Shown one piece after another: positions 43,312-53,729 of a DNA stretch of 64,000 bases. Each line of letters opens with the position of its first letter. Within the stretch, counting starts at the first letter, position 1. The notes beneath the pieces are model-generated. The model saw only the letters and a program-made list of their open reading frames with translations, searched no databases and had not been told where the DNA came from. The DNA lies in assembly GCF_015689195.1 (NCBI RefSeq), contig NZ_CP065044.1:3968001-4032000 (forward strand). The letters run 5' to 3'. The translations under genes were made by a program, and so were the position numbers. Origin of the DNA: Pectobacterium aroidearum (GTDB lineage: Bacteria; Pseudomonadota; Gammaproteobacteria; Enterobacterales; Enterobacteriaceae).

Positions 43312-43593
43312 ATGATTGACCCAAAGAAGATTGAGCAAATCGCCCGTCAAGTGCATGAATCTATGCCAAAAGGCATCCGGGAATTGGGTGATGATGTGGA
43401 GAAAAAAATTCGTCAGGTCTTGCAAGCACAGCTGACCCGATTGGATTTGGTGAACCGTGAAGAGTTTGATATTCAGACGCAGGTTCTGCTCCGCACGCGC
43501 GAGAAGATTGCCCGTCTGGAACAGCGCCTGACGGAGCTGGAAGCGAAATTGTCTGCGGAAGAAAAGCCCGCCGCAGCGCCGGAAAACGACTAA
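43312..43593 (+). CDS. ubiK: UbiK, ubiquinone biosynthesis accessory factor
   Basis: A 93-residue protein matching UbiK (YqiC). The N-terminal amphipathic half ([20 protein letters not shown]) and C-terminal coiled coil ([20 protein letters not shown]) are typical. It helps assemble the soluble ubiquinone-synthesis complex under aerobic conditions and is trimeric. AGGAAAG precedes the ATG. Confidence 0.92.
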   Translation: MIDPKKIEQIARQVHESMPKGIRELGDDVEKKIRQVLQAQLTRLDLVNREEFDIQTQVLLRTREKIARLEQRLTELEAKLSAEEKPAAAPEND

Positions 43594-43682
43594 TCCTCAC
43601 ATACCCCGTCATCATCGCGATGCAGCGCCCTAATCAGGGCGTTGCTCGATTCCCAGCACCGCAACATTCAGAAGAAACGAAC

Positions 43683-44936
43683 TCAGTGGGAAACCAGTTC
43701 AACCTGCTTGCGCGGCAGGAACAGCCATAGTAGGGCCAGCATGATTAACGCATACAGCGATTTCCAACCGATCATCAGCAACAGCGCGCAGCAGAGCATG
43801 CCTCCGATTGCCGCCATGACTCTGGCGCGCCCTTTCAGCAAGTGCCACCCAGCCAGCATACACAGCAAATAGATCAGCACAAAGATGCCGTTCGCGTACA
43901 CAATCAGCATATCCAGCGGTAGCCTGAGCCAGTAAATCAACAGACAGCACACCAGACAGCAGGTCACCACAACCGACAGCGCATTTACCGGTGCCTGCCC
44001 TGCGGACAGCTTCGCCAGCGCACTGCCTTTCGCTGCCTGCGACCAGACGAGACGGGCGAATCCCTGGGTGTAGATATTCACGCTGGCAAAGCAGGCCAGA
44101 TACCCGACAAAGCAGGCAATCCACAGTGCATGTTCGCCAAATAGCTGTACGACAATACCCGGTAGTGAAGCCGTTGCGGCAATCCCTTCACCATAAGCCT
44201 TAAAATGCAGTACGGCCACCGTACATCCCCAGTAAACCGCGCCAGCAACCAGCATACCGATGAGTAAAGCCCGTGGGAAATCCCGCTCCGGTACCCGAAA
44301 TTCCGTCGCCATATGGGCAAACGCTTCAAGGCCGACGAAGCACCAGAACATCACCGCCAGCGCACCAAAGGTGTTAGACCATGACAGTTCCTGTACCGAC
44401 GGCCAGGGGATATGTGCAGGCGTAATATCGCCCTGCCACCAGATAGCAACAACCAACCCCACCACCAACATCGCGATAATAATCTGAATGTTGGCGCTGG
44501 ATCCTGCACTGCGCAGGCCAAGCAGCCAGATACCGCCCAGCGTCAGCAACTGTACGCAGAGCAGCCCCAGATCGCTCCAGCCAAATGCTGCCTGCCAGAA
44601 CCCGGCAGCAATCTGCAAAGCAGCGGGTAGCCCCAGCGGAATAACGGAAAGAAATAGCCAGCCGGTCACTCGCGCCATACGCGGCCCAAAGGCCAGATTA
44701 ACAAAGTGTGCTGCGCCGCCCGCATTAGGAAAATGTTGCCCCAGTGCGGCAAAGCCAATCGCGATAGGAAAAACAAACAGGATCAAGATCGGCCACGCCC
44801 ACAGGCTATCCTGCTGCGCCAGCTGTGCGACCAGCGCAGGAACCGCAAACACGCCGGTTCCTAGCAGAGAGGTAGAAAGCAGCCCCACGCCCTGAATCAG
44901 GCCAAGCTCTTGTTTTAATCCTTTTGCTTCACTCAC
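43683..44936 (-). CDS. yjeH: YjeH-like L-methionine/branched-chain amino acid exporter
   Basis: A 417-residue APC-superfamily permease with about 12 hydrophobic segments. The N-terminal motif LGLIQGVGLLSTSLLGTGVF and the segment FWCFVGLEAFAHMATEF match YjeH, which exports methionine and branched-chain amino acids in E. coli. It stands alone, converging on ubiK. Confidence 0.87.
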   Translation of the reverse strand: MSEAKGLKQELGLIQGVGLLSTSLLGTGVFAVPALVAQLAQQDSLWAWPILILFVFPIAIGFAALGQHFPNAGGAAHFVNLAFGPRMARVTGWLFLSVIPLGLPAALQIAAGFWQAAFGWSDLGLLCVQLLTLGGIWLLGLRSAGSSANIQIIIAMLVVGLVVAIWWQGDITPAHIPWPSVQELSWSNTFGALAVMFWCFVGLEAFAHMATEFRVPERDFPRALLIGMLVAGAVYWGCTVAVLHFKAYGEGIAATASLPGIVVQLFGEHALWIACFVGYLACFASVNIYTQGFARLVWSQAAKGSALAKLSAGQAPVNALSVVVTCCLVCCLLIYWLRLPLDMLIVYANGIFVLIYLLCMLAGWHLLKGRARVMAAIGGMLCCALLLMIGWKSLYALIMLALLWLFLPRKQVELVSH

Positions 44937-44984
44937 AGCATTTCACCCTTTTCTTGCCTTTCTACACCACGCCCCGATCGAAGA

Positions 44985-45013
44985 ATAAAAAAAGCCTCCC
45001 TTAACGGAGGCTT
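44985..45013 (-). terminator. Terminator after zipA
   Basis: Arms AAGCCTCC and GGAGGCTT with a six-base loop; on the minus strand a T-run follows. It lies about 55 bases beyond the zipA stop. Confidence 0.88.
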
Positions 45014-45069
45014 CTTTCTCACCCACTGCATTCACACACGTTATGCTTTCACATGCACTATTGATGCTT

Positions 45070-46071
45070 TCACGCGTTGGCTTTCAGCACATCGCGAATG
45101 CGGGCTTTGTAGGATTCGACCTTCTGCGGCGTCATCATACGACGTTCATCATCCTGCACCACGCCGCCAACATCGTCAGCAATACGCTGCGCAGACTGTA
45201 ACATCAGTTTAAAGTTTTGGCTGGCGTCGCCATAAGACGGCACCATCATGAAAATAGATACACCAGGCGTCGAGAATTCGGACATCGCGTCCACATTAAA
45301 CGAACCGGGCTTAACCATATTCGCCAGGCTAAACAACACCGGCCCTGCGCCTGCGGGGTTCACATGGCGATGGAAAATATTCATTTCACCAAACTGGAAA
45401 CCAGCCTGAAGCAGACTTTGCAACAGCAGTTCGCCGCCAATAACACCGCCCTGATGCGCCACGACGTGCAGCACCAGAACCGCTTCTTTTGCCGCTACGG
45501 GTTCAACAGGCTCAGCAGGTTGCTGAGGCTGCGCAGGCGCAGGCGCAGGCTGAACTTTCTCATGCAACGAATGCGCAGCAGGCTGCTGTGGAGCGGATGG
45601 CGGCGCATCGTACGCAAACGACTCACGCGGTGTGTCGATGCTCGGCTGAGTAGGTGTTTCTCTGGGATTAACAACCTGCGGGTTGCTATCGCCACGCACT
45701 TGCGAACGCGGAGAATCCACCGGCGTGGCTTCATCCAGTAAAGGATCGTAAGAAGAAGCGGGAGACAAATGCTCGAACGGCGATGTCGCCTCCGGGCGCA
45801 TCTCTTCGCGTGCACTGTTGTTATCAAATGACGAACTGCTAAATGACGGCTCATTCTGCTGCGAACGCGCACCCTTCACGCGAACTTCGCCAACGCCTTC
45901 ATCTAGCTCATCAAGCGGCGTTTCATCACGCGCTTTCTTTGCACGTTTAACCGGGCGGTCACGAAAAAGGGACGAGCGCTCTTTACGGCTAGTCCACAAG
46001 CCGTGCAGTAACAGCGCTATTATAGCGATCGCGCCAACAACGATTAATATCAGACGCAAGTCCTGCATCAT
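45070..46071 (-). CDS. zipA: ZipA, cell division protein
   Basis: A 333-residue inner-membrane protein that tethers the FtsZ ring. The N-terminal helix ([20 protein letters not shown]) is nearly as in E. coli. A charged segment and a proline/glutamine-rich linker (about 90-190, [19 protein letters not shown]) lead to the C-terminal FtsZ-binding domain ([20 protein letters not shown]). It is divergent from cysZ, the usual enterobacterial order. Start at the first of two ATGs. Confidence 0.96.
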   Translation of the reverse strand: MMQDLRLILIVVGAIAIIALLLHGLWTSRKERSSLFRDRPVKRAKKARDETPLDELDEGVGEVRVKGARSQQNEPSFSSSSFDNNSAREEMRPEATSPFEHLSPASSYDPLLDEATPVDSPRSQVRGDSNPQVVNPRETPTQPSIDTPRESFAYDAPPSAPQQPAAHSLHEKVQPAPAPAQPQQPAEPVEPVAAKEAVLVLHVVAHQGGVIGGELLLQSLLQAGFQFGEMNIFHRHVNPAGAGPVLFSLANMVKPGSFNVDAMSEFSTPGVSIFMMVPSYGDASQNFKLMLQSAQRIADDVGGVVQDDERRMMTPQKVESYKARIRDVLKANA

Positions 46072-46295
46072 TGCTATCCCAATTGTTCTAACAATACATT
46101 GCCACCACGGCAAATACTTATACTACTAACTCTATTTGCCTGAGTACACAAGTGCAAGCCTGCGCGGTACTTTATGACAATAAAGATAGATACAACGCAC
46201 TTTTTTGCTGTTTTTTCATCCAAATGCGGGCTAGTCAGCATAAGATCATCCCGATATGATGCCTCAACAAACAAATGACTGAGTATATTGTCACT

Positions 46296-47087
46296 ATGTC
46301 TTTCGAAAAACCGTCTTACGGCAACACCGCAGGCCAGGTTCGCAGCGGAATACACTATTTTCTTGCCGGATGGCGTTTGATCTCACTACCGGGCATCCGG
46401 CGTTTCGTCATTCTTCCCCTACTCATGAACATTGTGCTGATGGGGGGGGCCTTCTGGTGGCTTTTCACCCGGTTAAATGACTGGATTCCCCAGCTCATGA
46501 GCCACATTCCAAGCTGGCTGCAATGGCTCAGCTACCTCATCTGGCCACTCGCCGTCCTCTCCATCCTGCTGGTATTCAGCTACCTATTCAGTACGATCGC
46601 CAACTTTATTGCCGCACCGTTTAACGGCTTGCTGGCGGAGCAGTTGGAAGCAAAACTAACCGGCCAAACGCTGCCGGATAGCGGCATACTCGGCATCGCC
46701 AAAGATGTCCCGCGGATCATGAAGCGTGAGGTCCAAAAGCTGGCGTATTACCTGCCCCGCGCGATTGTGCTATTGCTTCTCTATTTCATCCCCGGCATCG
46801 GGCAAACGGTCGCGCCAGTGCTGTGGTTCTTGTTCAGCGCATGGATGCTGGCGATTCAGTACTGTGATTATCCTTTTGATAATCACAAAGTGGGCTTTTC
46901 CACCATGCGGCAGGCATTACGTCGTCATAAGGTCGCCAATATGCAGTTTGGCGCCTTGGTCAGCCTGTTTACGCTGGTGCCTTTTTTGAATCTGGTCATC
47001 ATGCCCGTCGCGGTATGTGGGGCAACGCAGTTGTGGGTGGATCGCTATCGGGATCTGTCCGCGACGCTGCCGAAAAAAGCGCCATAA
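46296..47087 (+). CDS. cysZ: CysZ, sulfate permease
   Basis: A 263-residue inner-membrane protein for high-affinity sulfate uptake, feeding cysteine synthesis. It agrees strongly with E. coli CysZ ([51 protein letters not shown]). ATG 46296 was chosen; ATG 46275 is also possible and neither has a clear ribosome-binding site. It sits directly before cysK, as in E. coli. Confidence 0.93.
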   Translation: MSFEKPSYGNTAGQVRSGIHYFLAGWRLISLPGIRRFVILPLLMNIVLMGGAFWWLFTRLNDWIPQLMSHIPSWLQWLSYLIWPLAVLSILLVFSYLFSTIANFIAAPFNGLLAEQLEAKLTGQTLPDSGILGIAKDVPRIMKREVQKLAYYLPRAIVLLLLYFIPGIGQTVAPVLWFLFSAWMLAIQYCDYPFDNHKVGFSTMRQALRRHKVANMQFGALVSLFTLVPFLNLVIMPVAVCGATQLWVDRYRDLSATLPKKAP

Positions 47088-47249
47088 AAAGACCGTGTGC
47101 ACTGGCTTATCAAGGCCAGTGCTTTCTATTGTAATGAAAAGATATTTCTTAAGAACATAACGATATAGCAATTCTTTACTTCACTGAAAGGTGTGAACGG
47201 GTATTCTCTCTACGTTCGCAAAAATTTCATACAGTTATAAGGACAGGCT

Positions 47250-48218
47250 ATGAGCAAGATCTACGAAGACAATTCTTTCACAATCGGCCATACGCCGCTG
47301 GTTCGCCTGAACCGTATCGGCAACGGACGCATTCTGGCTAAAGTGGAATCCCGCAACCCCAGCTTCAGCGTAAAATGCCGTATCGGCTCTAACCTGATTT
47401 GGGATGCAGAAAAACGCGGCGTTCTGAAACCAGGCGTTGAGCTGGTTGAACCGACCAGCGGAAACACAGGGATTGCTCTGGCCTACGTCGCAGCGGCTCG
47501 TGGTTACAAACTCACGCTTACCATGCCGGAAACTATGAGCATCGAGCGCCGTAAACTGCTGAAAGCGCTGGGCGCCAATCTGGTGCTGACCGAAGGTGCC
47601 AAAGGTATGAAAGGCGCCATTGCCAAAGCAGAAGAGATCGTTGCCAGCGATCCGAACCGTTATCTGCTGCTACAACAGTTCAGCAACCCCGCTAACCCGG
47701 AAATTCATGAGAAAACCACCGGCCCTGAAATTTGGGAAGATACCGACGGTCAGGTTGATGTCTTTATCTCTGGCGTCGGTACTGGCGGTACGCTGACCGG
47801 TGTCAGCCGCTACATCAAGAACACCAAAGGCAAAGCTATCATCAGCGTAGCGGTTGAACCTACCGATTCACCGGTGATCTCTCAGGCACTGGCAGGCGAA
47901 GAGCTGAAACCAGGCCCGCATAAGATTCAGGGTATCGGCGCAGGTTTCATCCCGGGTAACCTGGATCTGAAACTGATTGACCGCGTAGAGAAGGTGACGA
48001 ACGAAGAAGCGATCAGCACCGCACGTCGTTTGATGGAAGAAGAAGGCATTCTGGCTGGGATTTCTTCCGGTGCCGCCGTTGCCGCAGCGCTGAATTTGCT
48101 CAAAGAGAAAGAGTTTGAAGGCAAAACCATCGTCGTTATTCTGCCTTCTTCCGGCGAACGTTACCTCAGCACGGCACTCTTTGCCGACCTGTTCACCGAG
48201 CAGGAACTGCAGCAATAA
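47250..48218 (+). CDS. cysK: CysK, cysteine synthase A
   Basis: A 322-residue PLP enzyme that makes cysteine from O-acetylserine and sulfide. The PLP lysine is K42 in [11 protein letters not shown]. The substrate loop [14 protein letters not shown] and phosphate-binding loop [13 protein letters not shown] are present. It pairs with serine acetyltransferase through its active site. The region between cysZ and cysK is expected to carry CysB sites; I did not define them. A terminator follows. Confidence 0.96.
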   Translation: MSKIYEDNSFTIGHTPLVRLNRIGNGRILAKVESRNPSFSVKCRIGSNLIWDAEKRGVLKPGVELVEPTSGNTGIALAYVAAARGYKLTLTMPETMSIERRKLLKALGANLVLTEGAKGMKGAIAKAEEIVASDPNRYLLLQQFSNPANPEIHEKTTGPEIWEDTDGQVDVFISGVGTGGTLTGVSRYIKNTKGKAIISVAVEPTDSPVISQALAGEELKPGPHKIQGIGAGFIPGNLDLKLIDRVEKVTNEEAISTARRLMEEEGILAGISSGAAVAAALNLLKEKEFEGKTIVVILPSSGERYLSTALFADLFTEQELQQ

Positions 48219-48258
48219 TCCTTCGGTCACTCTCGAACAATAAGTGACCAATGTGTTA

Positions 48259-48285
48259 AAAAAGCACCTATTTAGGTGCTTTTTT
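48259..48285 (+). terminator. Terminator after cysK
   Basis: Arms AAGCACCT and AGGTGCTT with a four-base loop, then a run of T, beginning about 40 bases after the stop. Confidence 0.9.
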
Positions 48286-48672
48286 GTGGCACACTTCAAA
48301 CTTTCCACCACATACAGATTGCTTTTCTACATCAGGTTTAGTATTTAACCGAACAATTATTTTGATGCGTGAAATTAATGTCAGACAAACGCCACGCCCG
48401 ACCACATTGTCTTTTGTCTTGTGCAGAACGTTTTTTGTCTTGCGCACGATAGCCACATCGCCATTTTGCGACCGGGGTTAAGATAATGGGTAGCGGAAGC
48501 TATGGTGTTTGATGGTATTTTATCCAGGAAATACGTTTGACGGTTTTCTTGTCGCATCGTGGTTCGCCCCTGTAACATAAGTCAGGAGCTAACCAAACAG
48601 GCTAAAGTTCAGTGAATCAGCTAAACTTTAGTTCCACAACATTAATCTAATCCATAAGTTGGGGAAAAAAGC
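48286..48672 (+). promoter_or_regulatory. Promoter and leader region of the pts operon
   Basis: About 390 bases without a gene. In E. coli this region carries two CRP-dependent promoters. Here a 14-base sequence TTTTGTCTTGyGCA occurs twice, at 48412-48425 and 48433-48446, exactly 21 bases apart, which may be regulator sites. No perfect CRP core was seen. Confidence 0.45.
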
Positions 48673-48930
48673 ATGTTCCAGCAAGAAGTGACTATCACCG
48701 CACCGAATGGCCTGCACACTCGTCCCGCTGCTCAGTTCGTTAAAGAAGCCAAAGGCTTCACTTCAGAAATCACCGTGACGTCCAACGGCAAGAGCGCCAG
48801 CGCTAAGAGCCTGTTCAAATTACAAACACTCGGCTTAACCCAAGGAACTGTGGTTACTATCGCTGCGGAAGGCGAAGACGAACAGAAAGCGGTTGAACAT
48901 CTGGTCAAACTGATGGCTGAGCTCGAGTAA
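48673..48930 (+). CDS. ptsH: PtsH, HPr phosphocarrier protein
   Basis: An 85-residue cytoplasmic protein carrying phosphate from enzyme I to the sugar-specific EII components. The active histidine is H15 in NGLHTRPA, and the regulatory-serine region [15 protein letters not shown] is present. First gene of ptsH-ptsI-crr. Confidence 0.98.
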   Translation: MFQQEVTITAPNGLHTRPAAQFVKEAKGFTSEITVTSNGKSASAKSLFKLQTLGLTQGTVVTIAAEGEDEQKAVEHLVKLMAELE

Positions 48931-48975
48931 TCGACGAGTTTTTTAGTGAACACCAGAATCGAGTAAGGTAGGGTT

Positions 48976-50703
48976 ATGATTTCAGGCATATTAGTATCAC
49001 CGGGTATTGCTTTTGGTAAGGCACTGTTACTGAAAGAAGATGAAATTCTCATCAACCGGAAAAAAATCTCTGCGGATCAGGTAGAGCAGGAAATTGAACG
49101 TTTTCTGACTGGCCGTTCCAAAGCATCCGCACAGTTGGAAGCTATCAAGAAGAAAGCGGGCGAGACGCTGGGCGCAGAGAAAGAAGCCATCTTCGAAGGC
49201 CACATCATGTTGCTGGAAGATGAAGAGTTCGAGCAGGAAATCATAGCCCTGATTAAAGATGAACATGCTTCCGCCGATGCCGCTGCGTTTTCTGTTATCG
49301 AAAACCAGGCCAAAGCGCTGGAAGAGCTGGATGATGAATATCTGAAAGAACGCGCCGCAGACATGCGTGATATCGGGAAGCGTTTGCTACGCAACATTCT
49401 CAATATGACCATCGTCGATCTGGGCGATATTCAGGATGAAGTCATTCTGGTTGCAACGGATCTGACGCCGTCAGAAACCGCGCAGTTGAATCTGGATAAA
49501 GTGCTGGGCTTCATTACCGATCTCGGTGGCCGTACGTCCCACACCTCCATTATGGCCCGTTCGCTGGAGCTACCAGCTATCGTCGGCACGACCAACGTGA
49601 CGCAACAGGTCAAAAACGGCGATTACCTGATTCTGGATGCGGTAAACAACCAGATCTATCAGAATCCGACCGCAGAAAAAATTGAAGAATTAAAAGCCAT
49701 TCAGCAGCAGTACAACGCTGAAAAATATGAGCTGGCCAAGCTGAAAGATCTGCCAGCCATCACGCTGGATGGTCATCAGGTTGAAGTCTGTGCCAACATC
49801 GGTACCGTGCGTGATGTCGCCGGTGCTGAGCGTAACGGCGCAGAAGGTGTCGGCCTGTATCGTACCGAATTCCTATTCATGGATCGTGACTCTCTGCCTA
49901 CCGAAGAAGAGCAGTTCCAGGCGTACAAGGCAGTTGCCGAAGCCGTTGGCGCTCAGGCAGTTATCGTCCGTACCATGGATATCGGCGGTGACAAAGACCT
50001 GCCTTACATGAACCTGCCGAAGGAAGAGAACCCGTTCCTTGGCTGGCGTGCTATCCGTATTTGTCTGGACCGTAAAGAAATTCTGCACGCCCAGTTGCGC
50101 GCCATTCTGCGCGCATCCAGCTTTGGCAAGCTGCGTATTATGTTCCCGATGATTATCTCTGTGGAAGAAGTGCGTGAGCTGAAAGCCGAACTGGAGATGC
50201 TGAAAGCACAGCTGAGAGAAGAAGGTAAAGCCTTCGACGAAAGCATTGAAGTCGGCGTAATGGTGGAAACCCCTGCCGCTGCCGCAATCGCGCCACATTT
50301 AGCCAAAGAAGTCGACTTCTTTAGTATTGGGACAAATGACTTAACCCAGTATACTCTGGCAGTTGATCGCGGTAATGAGCTGATTTCTCATCTCTATAAC
50401 CCGATGTCCCCCGCCGTCCTTACCCTGATCAAACAGGTTATCGACGCGTCTCATGCCGAAGGCAAGTGGACGGGGATGTGTGGTGAGCTCGCCGGTGACG
50501 AACGTGCTACACTACTGTTATTGGGAATGGGTCTGGACGAATTCAGTATGAGTGCGATCTCTATCCCAAGCATCAAGAAAATCATCCGTAATGCGAATTA
50601 CGAAGATGCGAAGGCGCTGGCGGAGCAGGCATTAGCTCAACCGACAGCACAAGAGTTAAGCAATCTGGTGAGCCGCTTTATTAAAGAAAAAACGCTCTGC
50701 TGA
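48976..50703 (+). CDS. ptsI: PtsI, PTS enzyme I
   Basis: A 575-residue enzyme that takes phosphate from phosphoenolpyruvate and gives it to HPr. The phosphorylated histidine is H189 in [13 protein letters not shown]. The C-terminal PEP-binding barrel has [14 protein letters not shown] and the conserved GMCGELAGD. It follows ptsH by 45 bases. Confidence 0.98.
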   Translation: MISGILVSPGIAFGKALLLKEDEILINRKKISADQVEQEIERFLTGRSKASAQLEAIKKKAGETLGAEKEAIFEGHIMLLEDEEFEQEIIALIKDEHASADAAAFSVIENQAKALEELDDEYLKERAADMRDIGKRLLRNILNMTIVDLGDIQDEVILVATDLTPSETAQLNLDKVLGFITDLGGRTSHTSIMARSLELPAIVGTTNVTQQVKNGDYLILDAVNNQIYQNPTAEKIEELKAIQQQYNAEKYELAKLKDLPAITLDGHQVEVCANIGTVRDVAGAERNGAEGVGLYRTEFLFMDRDSLPTEEEQFQAYKAVAEAVGAQAVIVRTMDIGGDKDLPYMNLPKEENPFLGWRAIRICLDRKEILHAQLRAILRASSFGKLRIMFPMIISVEEVRELKAELEMLKAQLREEGKAFDESIEVGVMVETPAAAAIAPHLAKEVDFFSIGTNDLTQYTLAVDRGNELISHLYNPMSPAVLTLIKQVIDASHAEGKWTGMCGELAGDERATLLLLGMGLDEFSMSAISIPSIKKIIRNANYEDAKALAEQALAQPTAQELSNLVSRFIKEKTLC

Positions 50704-50744
50704 TTCTGCTATTACCTAATAGGTTTCAAGGTGGCAATCAGCAT

Positions 50745-50774
50745 CCCCGACAGGCGATAACCTCGCGGTCGGGG
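50745..50774. other. Stem-loop between ptsI and crr
   Basis: CCCCGAC pairs with GTCGGGG, and an inner GCGA pairs with TCGC. No T-tract follows, so it may act as a processing or stability element that makes crr expression partly independent. Confidence 0.55.
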
Positions 50775-50853
50775 TAGCGAAAAACGCCAATGCCACAACG
50801 ACTTGAAAGATTAGGGTATACGCTGGCCCAATATTAATGCTTAGGAGAGAATC

Positions 50854-51363
50854 ATGGGTTTGTTCGATAAATTGAAATCTCTGGTTTCTGACGACAAAAA
50901 AGACACTGGCAGCATCGAAATCATTGCCCCGCTGTCCGGTGAAATCGTCAATATTGAAGATGTTCCTGATGTCGTATTCGCAGAGAAAATCGTCGGTGAC
51001 GGTATTGCCATCAAGCCAACTGGTAACAAGATTGTCGCACCGGTAGACGGCACCATCGGTAAGATTTTTGAAACCAACCATGCGTTTTCCATCGAATCTG
51101 ACAGCGGCATTGAGCTGTTTGTACACTTTGGTATTGATACCGTTGAATTGAAAGGCGAAGGCTTCAAGCGCATCGCCGAAGAAGGCCAGCGCGTGAAGAA
51201 AGGCGATCTCGTTATCGAGTTTGACCTGGCTCTGCTGGAAGAAAAAGCGAAGTCTACTCTGACACCAGTGGTTATTTCCAACATGGACGAAATCAAGGAA
51301 TTAACCAAACTGAGTGGTACGGTCGTTGTCGGCGAAACGCCGGTTATCCGTATCAAAAAGTAA
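50854..51363 (+). CDS. crr: Crr, glucose-specific EIIA component
   Basis: A 169-residue cytoplasmic phosphocarrier for glucose uptake and the central signal of catabolite repression. Active-site histidines are H76 (ETNHAFSI) and H91 ([12 protein letters not shown]). Phosphorylated EIIA activates adenylate cyclase; the unphosphorylated form inhibits non-PTS permeases. Last gene of the pts operon; a strong terminator follows. Confidence 0.98.
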   Translation: MGLFDKLKSLVSDDKKDTGSIEIIAPLSGEIVNIEDVPDVVFAEKIVGDGIAIKPTGNKIVAPVDGTIGKIFETNHAFSIESDSGIELFVHFGIDTVELKGEGFKRIAEEGQRVKKGDLVIEFDLALLEEKAKSTLTPVVISNMDEIKELTKLSGTVVVGETPVIRIKK

Positions 51364-51400
51364 ACCGCCCTTCTACGGATGGTCTACTACGTTTGCACGA

Positions 51401-51431
51401 AACGGCACCCGGATGGTGCCGTTTTCGTTTC
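51401..51431. terminator. Terminator between crr and the sensor kinase gene
   Basis: Nine-base arms AACGGCACC and GGTGCCGTT with loop CGGAT, then TTTCGTTT. The A-rich left side lets it serve the converging kinase gene as well. Confidence 0.85.
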
Positions 51432-52800
51432 AGGCGTTCCAACGTGGTACACACAGGCGAATCACTAATCCACGCGGTTCACCGTTGTCCGCCTCAATAT
51501 GCCCACCGTGCGCCAGAACAACTTTCCGGGTAATCGCCAGTCCCAGCCCATAGCCTTTTCCAGACAGCGGCGAATCAACACGGATAAAAGGATCGAAGAT
51601 GCTGGAGAGCTTACTTTTCTCCACGCCGGGCCCCTGATCGGCAACCTGAATCGTCCACTCATGCTCGTTGCCAATAAGCGACACGGACACCTGCTGTTCG
51701 GGGGCGGAAAAACGTAGCGCGTTGCGCATCACATTATCAACCGCCCTGCGCATCAGCTCCGCGTTGCCTTTAATTGTGTAGTCCTCGTCTTCATCCGCCG
51801 CGAGCAGAATTTCAACGCCGGTAACCTGCGCCTCATAGCGCGCATCGTTGACGACGGCCGTCACCAGCCCCAGCAAATCGAAATAGGCTTCCTCAATACC
51901 AGAATGCTCCGTGCGCGACAGCGTCAGCAGTTCACCAATCATCTTATCCATCAGCAGCGCCTCACGTTCGATACGCTGTAAGGAGTTCTCGACATTGTCC
52001 GGGTTCTGCCTTATCAACCCGATAGCAAGCTGCAAACGCGCCAGTGGGGAGCGCAGCTCATGGGAGACATCATGCAGCAACTGTTCACGCGCGCTGGCCA
52101 GACTGTCCAGCCGCTCGACCATGGAATCGAAATCGCGCGCCACATCGCTGATTTCATCATGACGCCTCTGCATCACCGGTAGCAGGCGTACGTTCAGATC
52201 GCCCTGTGCAACCTGATCAAACCCCGCACGGATCTGGCTAAGTGGGCGTGCCAGACTCCATGCCAGTACCGAACTGAACAACAGGCCACCAAACCCCGCA
52301 ATAATCACAAACGGCACGGGTACGTTAAGAAACTCGACCGGACGAGGAGGACGGAATTCGCTGCGCAACAGCTCGGCGTCATAACGAATTTGGTACCACT
52401 TTCCGCCAGGCCCGTTGACCTGCTTGATAATGTGCGAGTCACGCTGCGCCTTACGCTTATCCGGCACAAAATCATCACCAGGCATCCTGGCCGTCTGTGG
52501 TGCGGAAATCAGTTCCTGCTCTGACAGCGGCAACGGCGATTCCGTGACGGAAATATATTTCTGTTCTTCTTGCGGCAGCAGCGACATCACATCGTTCAGC
52601 TCACCCAAACCACCATGTTGCAGCGCCGCTGCCACCATCTCCGTTTGCATCGTCGCAATGCGGGACACCACGATCTCTTCCAGCGGCTTATGCCGCTCGC
52701 CATAAAACGAAAAAGCCAGCCACAGCAACTGAGACATGACGAGGAACGTCAGCCAGAAACCGAGCAGTATCTTCCAGAAAAGCCTTCCACGAATCATCAT
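51430..52800 (-). CDS. CpxA-like sensor histidine kinase
   Basis: A 456-residue two-component kinase with two membrane helices (about 10-32 and 161-183), a periplasmic sensor between them, a HAMP linker, the phosphorylated histidine H247 in HDVSHELRSPL, and an ATPase domain (NALRFSA, ADQGPGV, GYGLGLAI). Length equals that of CpxA (457), but the N-terminal and periplasmic sequences differ, so it is a paralogue rather than CpxA itself. Its start overlaps the regulator stop (TGATG). It probably senses an envelope signal and, through its partner, may control the divergent macAB genes. Confidence 0.85.
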   Translation of the reverse strand: MMIRGRLFWKILLGFWLTFLVMSQLLWLAFSFYGERHKPLEEIVVSRIATMQTEMVAAALQHGGLGELNDVMSLLPQEEQKYISVTESPLPLSEQELISAPQTARMPGDDFVPDKRKAQRDSHIIKQVNGPGGKWYQIRYDAELLRSEFRPPRPVEFLNVPVPFVIIAGFGGLLFSSVLAWSLARPLSQIRAGFDQVAQGDLNVRLLPVMQRRHDEISDVARDFDSMVERLDSLASAREQLLHDVSHELRSPLARLQLAIGLIRQNPDNVENSLQRIEREALLMDKMIGELLTLSRTEHSGIEEAYFDLLGLVTAVVNDARYEAQVTGVEILLAADEDEDYTIKGNAELMRRAVDNVMRNALRFSAPEQQVSVSLIGNEHEWTIQVADQGPGVEKSKLSSIFDPFIRVDSPLSGKGYGLGLAITRKVVLAHGGHIEADNGEPRGLVIRLCVPRWNA

Positions 52801-53480
52801 CAGCGAATCCGGTATCCCACGCTGCGCACGGTTTCAATCGTCATAGTGCTGCCCGGCAATGCACTGAGTTTCTGACGAATATTGCTGATGTGCACATCCA
52901 CGCTACGGTCATAGGCTTCACGACGACGCCCCAGACATTTTTCGGACAGTTCATCTTTTGACACCACCCGCTCGGGGGAACGTAACAGCAGCTCAAGCAA
53001 ATTAAACTCAGACGCGGTCAAATCAAACGGCTGCCCACGCCATTCGCTGATGCGCGTTGCGGGGTTCAATACCAGATCGCCACTGGCCGCCACGCTTTCA
53101 TCCCGTTTTGTACTGGGCTGATCGTCATAGCGACGTAGCACCGCCCGCAGCCTTGCCACCAGTTCACGTGGGTAGCACGGTTTAGGCATATAGTCATCCG
53201 CGCCCATTTCCAGACCGATAACCCTGTCGATGTTGTCACCTCTCGCCGTCAGCATAATCACGGGAAGCTGTTGGGTTTTTCTGATCTGACGCAGCACGTC
53301 AATCCCGCTCATATCCGGCAGCATGACATCCAGAATCATCGCGGTGTAATCTCCCGACATCGCACCATCAACGCCTTCTTTGCCCGTCAGCACCCGAGAG
53401 GTCGAAAACCCTTCCGCATTCAAATACTCACAGAGCATATCGCCCAGCTCTACGTCGTCATCGACCAGTAAAATATTCAT
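52800..53480 (-). CDS. CpxR-like OmpR-family response regulator
   Basis: A 226-residue regulator: receiver domain with acidic pocket VDDDVE and phosphorylated D51 (LDVMLP), then an OmpR-type winged helix (FDLTASEFNLLELLLRSPER, DRSVDVHISNIRQKL). It is translated with the kinase gene (one-base overlap). It is divergent from macAB, with a short repeat copy in between. No clear CpxR box (GTAAA-N5-GTAAA) was seen. Confidence 0.88.
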   Translation of the reverse strand: MNILLVDDDVELGDMLCEYLNAEGFSTSRVLTGKEGVDGAMSGDYTAMILDVMLPDMSGIDVLRQIRKTQQLPVIMLTARGDNIDRVIGLEMGADDYMPKPCYPRELVARLRAVLRRYDDQPSTKRDESVAASGDLVLNPATRISEWRGQPFDLTASEFNLLELLLRSPERVVSKDELSEKCLGRRREAYDRSVDVHISNIRQKLSALPGSTMTIETVRSVGYRIR

Positions 53481-53501
53481 ATCCTGTCCTCATTAATCGG
53501 G

Positions 53502-53564
53502 TATACCCTACAACATTCGAGTTGCGGAAAAAATGCACATACCGTTTGAAGTATGGCGGGTATA
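53502..53564. repeat. TATACCC-ended repeat, short internal-deletion copy
   Basis: Both ends match the 129-base copies (TATACCCTA...ATTCGAGTT at the left; TTTGAAGTATGGCGGGTATAG at the right, split here), but the internal hairpin part is missing, leaving 63 bases. It starts 21 bases before the response-regulator gene and probably lies in its leader or promoter. Confidence 0.75.
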
Positions 53565-53729
53565 GATAATGTATTCTCAGGCCTGGCGTTAATATTCGCA
53601 GCCAGATTTACTTAATCCTTACCATTTCTTTCAGCAAAGATTACCGCTACCTTTACAGACTCGGGGTAAATTACTCACCTGCGTTATTTACTTCCGTTCA
53701 GATGCATTCATTAAGGACGACTCCCCCTG

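Noticed and set aside
50716-51126. 136-codon antisense frame over crr
   Set aside because: crr is conserved codon by codon here; the antisense frame includes the intergenic hairpin and lacks signals.
51430-53480. Assignment as the true cpxR/cpxA genes
   Set aside because: The kinase N-terminus and periplasmic domain differ from CpxA, and the locus is not the usual cpx position; only the architecture agrees.
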